Assembly: GCA_008080565.1 (NCBI GenBank)
Contig: VIKE01000027.1
Coordinates: forward strand, 62,001 to 126,000
Direction: 5' to 3'
Length of the DNA: 64,000 bases
Source: Rhodocyclaceae bacterium
GTDB lineage: Bacteria > Pseudomonadota > Gammaproteobacteria > Burkholderiales > Rhodocyclaceae
Both the position numbers and the translations under genes were made by a program. Position 1 is the stretch's first letter. Each line of letters begins with the position of its first letter. The notes under the pieces are model-generated. The model was given only the letters and a program-made list of their open reading frames with translations. It was not told the DNA's origin and searched no databases. Of this stretch, positions 59,401 to 64,000 are shown one piece after another.

Positions 59401-60877
59401 GGATGTCGACCCGCCGCCGCTGCGTCGTTCCCTTGTAGGCAACATCTTCCAGGGTGTTGTCGCTATAGCGTGGCCCAACGCCCTTGATATAGGTGTCGAC
59501 CTGATCCTCGAACTTTTCGTGGGGCAGTTGCTGGGTCCGGGCGGCAAGGAAACTCGTGTAGTCGAAACTGACATTGGCTTCGACACCGCCAATACCGGCT
59601 TGGTAGGTCTTTTCCTTGAAACTGGGATCGAGCGGAATCCAGCGATGGCCGCTATTGTCGATGCGGACGCCGCGATAGTGGCCATAGGGAACGCAGGCTT
59701 CGACCCACACATGGGATAGAAGCACACCATTGACTTGGCCAGTGCCGCCGGCAATGACGTCGCCCCCGTACGGTACCCCTCCCATTTGCAGGATCTTTTT
59801 TGCCGCCGCATAAGTCTTGGCGCCCAGCCAGCGTCCGATGCGCCCGCCGTCAGCCTGGGGACTCACGTCCTGGACGCCGATATTGCCTCGCACGTATCGG
59901 GCTGGAATCTGGGAAGCGCGCAACAGGGAAATCAGAAGCGAGGCCTGGTCGGTCGGGCCGCCCGCCTTGCTGTAGAGCGTTCCCATCGCACCTTTCAGGG
60001 AACCGTAGTAGGGCTCAAAGGCGATTTGTTCGTAAATATATTGGTAGATCTTGGCCGGTGAATAATCCAACTGTTCGGCCAATGCCAGAATCTCGGCATT
60101 GATCGGGGCATCGGGGGTAGCGGCAAGATCGAGGTCGTTGTAGTTACAGCTCTCCGCCTCGGTCGGCGTCGGGCTGGGCAAGGCGGCCAGCAGGGCATTG
60201 CCGTTATAGGCATAGAGATGCGGCGCCTCCGGCACTTTCTGGGCGAGATACTGCGGCTGCTGTCTACTGCGTGGGAGTGTCCTGGAAGGCAGCGGCAGAT
60301 CGGTGCGGATCGTGGGGATCGGGGTCAGACCGATGGCATTCGGCGCCTTGTCCGACAAGCGCAGGGCGTCGACAGCAACCCGTAATCGGCGCAGCGAAGC
60401 GGCATCCCGTCCGGAATCCTTGCTTAACGACGCCAGTTCGCGCTTGAGGGTGCCGAAACGCCGGTTGAATTCAGCTTCGGTTTTTTCACGGGAAGCATCA
60501 GTGTGCGCTTCCCGTCTGGAGACGAGCATGTCTTTTCCGCTGGATAGCCTTTCGCCAAAGGCTCGCTGCAGGCTCTCGATTTCGTTGACCTTGCCGGCCA
60601 GCTGCATGCTCAGGCTGGCAGGTAGTTGGCCGGCTTTTGTGGCGATCTGGCCTTCGGCCTGATCAAGCAACTTTTCGGTTTCGCGAACTTGGCGCTGCAG
60701 GTGAGCGAGCAGCGGATCGGGGCGTGAAACCCGCTGGCGTACGACGCGGTCGATGACCTCGTCGGCAATGGGCGCGACGTCCTTGTGTTCGGCGAACACC
60801 TGCCCGTTCATGGCAGCGAGCAGGGTCAAGAGGAACAAACTATTCGTTTTGCGGGCAGGCTGTAATCGACGGAGCAT
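53453..60877 (-). CDS. Giant Rhs polymorphic toxin with transglutaminase-like and EndoU domains
   Basis: The ATG at 60877 starts a signal peptide (KTNSLFLLTLLAAMNGQVFA), giving 2474 residues. After a helical coiled segment (to about 200), a transglutaminase-like domain follows (LLISLLRASQIPARYVRGN, SHVWVEA, WIPLDPSF). The expected catalytic Cys is replaced (GGPTDQAS), so it is probably structural. Residues about 1040-2300 are YD/Rhs repeats (AYDAGGNLTSV type), ending in the core motif ARYYYPNFSRFIQKDPLGLA and YVGNSPTNYRDPSG. The variable tip has HVLGGDSTGGGHRSG, FPSSWSDGKITGEI, and IEVIVSPDGRIVTGYP, a bacterial EndoU nuclease. The tip is released into rivals and degrades RNA. It lies behind the IPTL-CTERM gene. 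Confidence 0.92.
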   Translation of the reverse strand: MLRRLQPARKTNSLFLLTLLAAMNGQVFAEHKDVAPIADEVIDRVVRQRVSRPDPLLAHLQRQVRETEKLLDQAEGQIATKAGQLPASLSMQLAGKVNEIESLQRAFGERLSSGKDMLVSRREAHTDASREKTEAEFNRRFGTLKRELASLSKDSGRDAASLRRLRVAVDALRLSDKAPNAIGLTPIPTIRTDLPLPSRTLPRSRQQPQYLAQKVPEAPHLYAYNGNALLAALPSPTPTEAESCNYNDLDLAATPDAPINAEILALAEQLDYSPAKIYQYIYEQIAFEPYYGSLKGAMGTLYSKAGGPTDQASLLISLLRASQIPARYVRGNIGVQDVSPQADGGRIGRWLGAKTYAAAKKILQMGGVPYGGDVIAGGTGQVNGVLLSHVWVEACVPYGHYRGVRIDNSGHRWIPLDPSFKEKTYQAGIGGVEANVSFDYTSFLAARTQQLPHEKFEDQVDTYIKGVGPRYSDNTLEDVAYKGTTQRRRVDILPSSLPYDVAEFTQWGDGNTSAEAATLPERHRYKLAVTANGTVLASGGLTMPAAALSRLTLSFKGASTTDQANLDAWRNDGNSASTLPCGINVVPILKVEGVDQTPVTTPGSVGLCTEANQLQLDLTMAELANGVTPGDPLNNGRVNYIAYSNIKAASYHALQAFAFQTSDRLLTERAARLLQSVRDTANPNANLEETEGEFLHLVGLKYQRYLHDTLRRIGELQGATGASGLHMGLTASRMKVSYLFDLPFAVTQEGFLIDFPGAVIRSVDRSTGKSLYKDFLLSGYAASNYESYIWQENTKADAISTVRGLQYAREKNIEVLILTSANWASQSGKFTANADTTLNYTAGQVAAIKSGYIDPGYTVTIPRSHIRYTNGGADQWKGYVYVAEKNDLANATNPTATASFAINESAGGFSLDDAFLYPWNPSLLTGFVFEIAPSGSAFDPPDAPPPFISSAHNWALSPYDAWGGDPVNLVTGNVYHVERDLRIKGRGGLDLVFERSYNSREAKDGPLGFGWTHSFNQVLDFVDDNANGTTDAPDSDGLTSSVRWTDGGGSQKYVRVAGAAGGVAIGATFTAPTGFNFQTTRNTDGTYSIREKNGFTYTFESIAGTLGQKARLIRIADRNSNKLTVTYAGTNLDKVTDELNRALTFTYTGSRITEVRDWSGRRYQYGYDAAGNLASFKNPLAVAGSQNPVTYAYYTATDGPNINHALKQFTLPRGNGISFEYYANGRAFRQITTAGEAMVFTYNDFRRETVVTNPSGNERRYFFDKYGNPTRVLEENGAEREYAYDPANPYHRVTATDPMGRPTGSTFDGAGNVTRITLPSAQTIDYANFNSFNQPGKIKDPRGNYTLLKYDAAGNLLQEIRLKNGFGAAVDPASYSPVAAQIAAWTINTYDSWGNLTSSKRVRDFATQAGPTTEFAYNDAVNNVQGLNATSVTRRGDKDGNGSIDAPDVAPLAYDNLGRVTQGLRDDWYSVTYQYDAVDRVVRATDGVGKLRDYRFDANGNPIEQLLMDSAGTPAGKVDGTSAAYDLSDRRERSLDAGGNLTRYAYDAGGNLTSVINPDNTTLAFDYDAANRIVAAYDQEGHRATTDRDVDGRVRGVTDPNGNTALYSYYDASRNGRLKRIEQPKVGVFATGRATEYDYDANGNVVTVTEYPADYPASAVRTSFKSYDELNRLIRVAGPAYTDADYGNIRPVTQYVYNGLGYLTQILAGRTDASGINAAADVVSAQTTYVVDDFGRRLRETDPLAHSWNWTYDLYGNVLSQSDGKGQITSFTWDYGHQLLTRSSHNGQAGNLTYTRNGLGQVIGIVNTQPAMSTTYTYDSCRRLKTVADSRGNKTLTHDWSPGGLLNSTRDSEGNEINYRYDAVGRLKAVYPPNGEAIVFGWDAGGRLTQKWFPNGIAAFYSWNADGTLAELVNKVESGTPVSQQSYTYDGFGRRSLNQETVFQDVPDSGYTALHTWRYTYDALDRLMEAYRKLGNGAESLFTAHRYDVYGNLKRDTYADNGYYAYTHDAAHQLKTFEAFDAAGVSYGSAYAGSFGYDNNGSLVAKNNGNGSTRSYSYDVLGRMVGSSASGNPATETYTYDHAGRRINKTVAGASGYTLNYLYNGADLHAGYLAGWTSASSVYTHGPGDDDILMIQAAGQPARYQHSDGLGSVVMQAEAKTGSNYVIHALQRYDPWGNITDAPAGSTSAFAFTGREQDDTGLMYYRARYYYPNFSRFIQKDPLGLAAGINPYAYVGNSPTNYRDPSGMLAAPAFKVFNQNAQAANKDYTVGEDISGGLEAGQQSLNLLVGLPGATGVGRLPGRAIGPRVFWVPGFSEQTQQRYEPGGYEAQLGLPTSPPPSTSWIQQALDYILEQPRQFIENFGGLIFNEGGDKPNLLDSKGETHVLGGDSTGGGHRSGTGNPGKSEFPSSWSDGKITGEISDVATDPASSRIPGRGGRTVVRGTRDGIDIEVIVSPDGRIVTGYPTNVPRNPR

Positions 60878-60915
60878 GATGGCAACCCGCAAAAAGGGGG
60901 ATCGAATGAAAGTGT

Positions 60916-62322
60916 TCACGTCGGTGTGGCTGAACGGGTGTGGCGCTGCGTCGTCCAGAGCAGGAACATGGCCAAGAGCAGAGTTCCCCATTCTGGCAAG
61001 GTTGGCACGTCGCCATTGTCGGACGGTGGCGGAGGAGCCGCTGCGGCAATGGAAAGCAAGCCGATGCGATGGGTGGTACTTCCGGCAGCATCGGTAACGG
61101 CGTAGTCAAAGTCGTATTCGCCCGCCTCGGTCGGGGTACCGGAGAGCACCCCTGCCGCGCTAAGCTGCACGCCCGGCGGCAAGCCACCGGCGACGAGCGT
61201 GAAGGTATAGGGCGGCGTGCCGCCAGACGCACTCAGGTTTACCGAGAAAGCCAGGTAGGTTTGCCCTGATGCAGCCAGGGATGGAGCAGTCAGGCCGACA
61301 ACACCGGCACCGTTGCCAGGCATCAGGTCGCGGCTGTCAGCGATGGCGGGATTTTTGCCGAGAGGAGTTTCCGAGGCGTCGGGAATGCCGTCCTTGTCGT
61401 TGTCGGCCATACTCGTTGTCGGAAAGCTTCGTAGCACCAACGCCGTCTGGAAGACGTCGTCACTCCAGCCGCCATTGCTTCCTTGCTGGGCCAGCAGGTA
61501 AGTGAGCGCACCGGAAGTGGCTGGCTGGGGCGGAGTGCTCAAGGCATTCAGGGTGCGATAGACCAGCGCTGTTTCCAGTACCGAACTGGTTCCGCCCTCA
61601 CCAAATCCGCCATCCAAGGGATTACGTTTTCCTTGTAGCCAGGTGACACCGTTCGCGACGACGGTGGACAAGGAATAGGTGGTCCCGCTACAGGACACCG
61701 TCGGTACGGTTGCGGCAAAGAAATTCAACGCAGACACCGCGTAGGCGGTTGGCACGATTCCCCCGGCCGAGAGGCTGGCCGGCACCGTCGTGGTCGAGGT
61801 ACCAAAATAAGACCAGCTCTTGTCGGGCCGCTGGCCTTCCAGGATCACACAGGCGGCGAGCTGGAAATCGTTGCCGGCCACCGGTAGATTTAGCGCTGAG
61901 AGCGCGAGCGTGGTGTCGGGGAAGGCCGAAGCAAAGCCGCTGTAAGCTCCCCATCCCCCAGCACTGTTGCGGCTAGCCAAGAGTTGGCTCTCGCGGACCA
62001 AGGTATCGAGTCCAGCCGCATGCAGCGAGGCGATGATGCGCGCTTGTGAATCGACGCTGCCGCCATCGGCGTTCGTCAGGTAGGCGATAGCACTGGCGTA
62101 GGCTTGACCTCGTTTGACGCCAGCCACTGCCAGGGCATCCGTAGCGGTGGCCGTCGCGGCTATTTCCAGCCCGCTCGGCCCCTTGAAGCTGCCATCACCA
62201 TTCTGGTGGGATAGGAGATAGGCGACCCCGGTGCCCCGCGCCGTTTCGACATCGGCCGACGCATTGGCGCAACAGACCATGGCGATCAGAGCGAGCGATG
62301 CGATATGTCGAGACAACAGCAT
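60916..62322 (-). CDS. IPTL-CTERM-sorted surface protein with squalene-cyclase-like repeats
   Basis: The ATG at 62322 is preceded by GGGAGGG and gives 468 residues with a signal peptide (HIASLALIAMVCCANASA). Alpha-alpha barrel repeats of the prenyltransferase/squalene-cyclase type follow: HQNGDGSFKGP, NSAGGWGAYSGF, NPLDGGFGEGG, GSNGGWSDDVFQTA. A calcium-binding type stretch (DNDKDGIPDASE) and a putative Ig domain (TPPYTFTLVAGGLPPGVQLS, GTPTEAGEYDF) come next. The C-terminus is a sorting signal, VPTLPEWGTLLLAMFLLW then RHTRS, the substrate for exosortase H at 52307. It lies 38 bases ahead of the Rhs gene, so this surface protein and toxin are coexpressed. Confidence 0.9.
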   Translation of the reverse strand: MLLSRHIASLALIAMVCCANASADVETARGTGVAYLLSHQNGDGSFKGPSGLEIAATATATDALAVAGVKRGQAYASAIAYLTNADGGSVDSQARIIASLHAAGLDTLVRESQLLASRNSAGGWGAYSGFASAFPDTTLALSALNLPVAGNDFQLAACVILEGQRPDKSWSYFGTSTTTVPASLSAGGIVPTAYAVSALNFFAATVPTVSCSGTTYSLSTVVANGVTWLQGKRNPLDGGFGEGGTSSVLETALVYRTLNALSTPPQPATSGALTYLLAQQGSNGGWSDDVFQTALVLRSFPTTSMADNDKDGIPDASETPLGKNPAIADSRDLMPGNGAGVVGLTAPSLAASGQTYLAFSVNLSASGGTPPYTFTLVAGGLPPGVQLSAAGVLSGTPTEAGEYDFDYAVTDAAGSTTHRIGLLSIAAAAPPPPSDNGDVPTLPEWGTLLLAMFLLWTTQRHTRSATPT

Positions 62323-62667
62323 CCCTCCCCGGATGGTTTGTTGCGGTGCATTTGCCGTGCTTGAGAACGGTAAAGGCACCTCTAAGTCTGATAATCCTAT
62401 CCGGGTTTCATGACAAAGAAGTTATCGATAAATTACAACGGGATATTTATTGAGGGTAGTTGAACGAATGCAGGCGTTACGACAAGCTCTCGCGACCGAG
62501 TGGTTGCGGGTCACTCAAGGCATTTCAATTGCGGGCAGCCCAATCCTAAATTTCGTGCAGCGATATGCATCACCTATCGTCCTCGCCCAAGCGAAAAGGA
62601 GACGACACCATGTAGAAAACGGCGCGGCCGCGCAGGTTGCAGGAAATATTGACAGCAGGGTCTTGTG
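62323..62667. other. Intergenic region, promoter of the IPTL gene and a start-stop ATG-TAG
   Basis: No full gene. A good ribosome site (AAAAGGAG near 62595) precedes ATG at 62610, which is followed immediately by TAG. A GC palindrome (GCGCGGCCGCGC) lies at about 62623. The part near 62400-62450 is AT-rich and probably holds promoters for both flanking genes. Confidence 0.4.
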
Positions 62668-62922
62668 ATGCCTGAGAACATCTATCAAATGTATGTTGCC
62701 AACGGTAACAAGGTCGGCTTTTGGGTTCAGCGCAACTCTTGGTCATGGCAAACCGCTTTGATAACCTCAATAGGAGCCCAGTCCGAGGGCGAGCTGGAAG
62801 GCCTGCCGCCGTATTTCAAGAATCAGAAGGTCAAAGGGCGGTTCGAGGGCACAGGTCTGGAAACTGATATTTCCTGCCCAGGAACTTATGGTTATCATCG
62901 CGTTGATCGATCTTCGCCTTAG
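62668..62922 (+). CDS. Small hypothetical protein
   Basis: This 84-aa protein starts at ATG 62668 (an in-frame start 3 bases upstream also exists). It reads IYQMYVANGNKVGFWVQRNS, then ETDISCPGTYGYHRVD near the end. I have seen this pattern (FWVRRNSW then SCPGTY) in small uncharacterised proteins but know no function. It has no signal peptide. It stands alone between the IPTL gene and the STAND-like gene. Confidence 0.6.
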   Translation: MPENIYQMYVANGNKVGFWVQRNSWSWQTALITSIGAQSEGELEGLPPYFKNQKVKGRFEGTGLETDISCPGTYGYHRVDRSSP

Positions 62923-63303
62923 TAGCGCTGACTGAATCGATCCCACTTTCGTAGACACTTCTGCATGGCTGGTGAGCATCGCAAACCAGTCGCAAATCAG
63001 TCTGTCCAGAAGGCCACTGCCGATCAACCGTCTGTAACCCCGGATTCCTTCGCCGACTGTTCATCGGCCCTTACGGCCGTTGGCGTGACGCACTCAATCG
63101 GGCTGTAATCCGCCGATTACCTGCCTCTAAGGTACTTCCTGTCAACTCACCTGGTTTCAAGTTTGGCCGTTAGGCCGGTTCGTTTTCGTCGATCAGGACG
63201 TATCAATGTTCATGGTCGATCTCTGTATGTTTCTGGATCGCACTGGCAGTAGTGTTGTGCTGGACTGGAACAGAGCAGACTGTCATCCCTCCAGGCGATG
63301 GAA
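62923..63303. other. Intergenic region, no gene
   Basis: About 380 bases without a supported frame; a 48-codon plus frame at 62965 has no ribosome site. Nothing resembling an integron attC or insertion sequence was seen. Confidence 0.45.
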
Positions 63304-64000
63304 TTAATCATTACTGGGTAGAAAGGTAACTGGAATTTCGTCCGCAGCTGCGCGCATCCTTTCTGTCATGATCCTCACCGACACTGGAATACCGTACCGA
63401 GCAATAAGCAATGTGTGAATTGCTTGATAACAGTGGCGAGTTGGAAGTGCAATAAAGTCTTTGAACGTGCCCGGCAGAGGTTTCATCAGTTGCGAGAGGG
63501 CACCTAGAGCTGAGTAGCATTCACCTACACTCTGGACAATGATCACTAGACTCAGGCGATCAGTGACGCTAGCGAGGGGCTTTCGCTCAATCTTCATTCG
63601 GCGGTATATGTCCGCGATACTCAAAGAGTTGGCACTAACTGTCGCTTGTATGCCTGCCTTCGCAAGCGTCTCTTCGGCAGCTCTTTGGAGTGTAGAAAAC
63701 AGCTTGGTCTCATTGCCTCGTTGAGCCCTGAGCGCGCGGTCGAGAATCTGCGCAGTTCGCGGTCGAACTTTTCGGAAAACAGTGTCTATTGCATCATTCA
63801 GGGTGATCATGAGAGTTGTTTCTCTAGCCAACGCATGCCGCAAGACGATCCTCTCAAGAACAGTAAGCACTCCGCTCAGTTGTCTACGGTCAGTACATAT
63901 GCGAATGATCGATTCAACTAGGGTTAGATCGGAATCTAACTCTTCCACAATGAAAGCCTCACCGAGTCGATCTGGCCGGAGTGCATCAATTCCAAAGTTC
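63304..64000 (-). CDS. STAND-like/RelA-SpoT-like fusion protein (partial, enters from right edge)
   Basis: The minus-strand frame is open to the window edge; a GTG at 63948 is only internal. The first visible residues, IDALRPDRLGEAFIVEELD, match the winged-helix segment that follows the NTPase in STAND proteins. A helical linker follows. Then comes a stretch aligning with the (p)ppGpp synthetase domain: LSIADIYRRMKIERKP, DRLSLVIIVQSVGECYSALG, LMKPLPGTFKDFIALPT, CYQAIHT and VRIMTE. The Asp in DRLS and Tyr-Gln-His are kept. The Glu of the usual EVQIRT is Ser and the Arg after DxxxxR is lost, so synthetase activity is doubtful. The N-terminus is outside the window. Confidence 0.6.
   Translation of the reverse strand, partial: NFGIDALRPDRLGEAFIVEELDSDLTLVESIIRICTDRRQLSGVLTVLERIVLRHALARETTLMITLNDAIDTVFRKVRPRTAQILDRALRAQRGNETKLFSTLQRAAEETLAKAGIQATVSANSLSIADIYRRMKIERKPLASVTDRLSLVIIVQSVGECYSALGALSQLMKPLPGTFKDFIALPTRHCYQAIHTLLIARYGIPVSVRIMTERMRAAADEIPVTFLPSND

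Overview
The window looks like chromosome of a betaproteobacterium, most likely Rhodocyclales (Dechloromonas/Azonexus-like). This rests on GC-rich core genes with betaproteobacterial proteins, a type I glutamine synthetase with NtrB/NtrC, type III pantothenate kinase, an HDOD protein, and exosortase H with an IPTL-CTERM protein. No rRNA or CRISPR array is visible; one tRNA-Arg(CCG) is present.

Layout. Positions 1-770 are the edge of an integrated element (AlpA/Xis-like protein, XRE repressor) abutting the 3' end of tRNA-Arg. Positions 871-28545 are mainly housekeeping: HDOD and NlpC/P60 proteins, gabD, a DUF4178/SPFH/DUF350 membrane cluster, coaX, birA, ntrC-ntrB, an RND efflux pair, a DUF4124 protein, glnA with a sigma-54 promoter and two NtrC sites, a CDF metal exporter, rhodanese, nadA, a broken EEP nuclease gene next to clsB, gluQ, a YbaL-type antiporter, an orphan ParB and HU. 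Positions 27397-36505 hold a nitrogen-regulated cluster on the minus strand: a NifA-like activator, an acyl-CoA-dehydrogenase-like flavoprotein, rubredoxin, a cyanate/nitrate-type ABC transporter whose ATPase gene is broken, cyanase, OsmC and AhpD-like proteins and a rubredoxin reductase. Two sigma-54 promoters, an NtrC site and a palindromic activator site can be seen there.

At about 36600 the sequence changes to an AT-richer accessory region. It begins with three repeats that look like TnsB sites and carries a Tn7-like transposon: TniQ-1, an unknown 380-aa protein, an XRE regulator, tnsA-tnsB-tnsC, TniQ-2 with a small HTH partner, then a 1099-aa PLD-like (VPA1262-like) protein as probable defence cargo. 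The right end was not found. Positions 51442-62322 hold an orphan IHF/HU protein, exosortase H with a frameshifted partner gene, and a minus-strand operon of an IPTL-CTERM surface protein, a giant Rhs protein with a C-terminal EndoU nuclease toxin, and a MafI-type immunity protein. The right edge enters a gene combining a STAND-type winged helix with a degenerate RelA/SpoT-like domain.

Three observations stand out. A dispersed repeat of about 37 bp occurs five times in the core part, three times inside reading frames. Four genes (birA, the EEP gene, the ABC ATPase and the exosortase partner) carry internal deletions or frameshifts. The right-edge STAND/RelA-like gene is the best candidate for an undescribed defence protein. 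Assignments rest on motif recognition only; no search was run.
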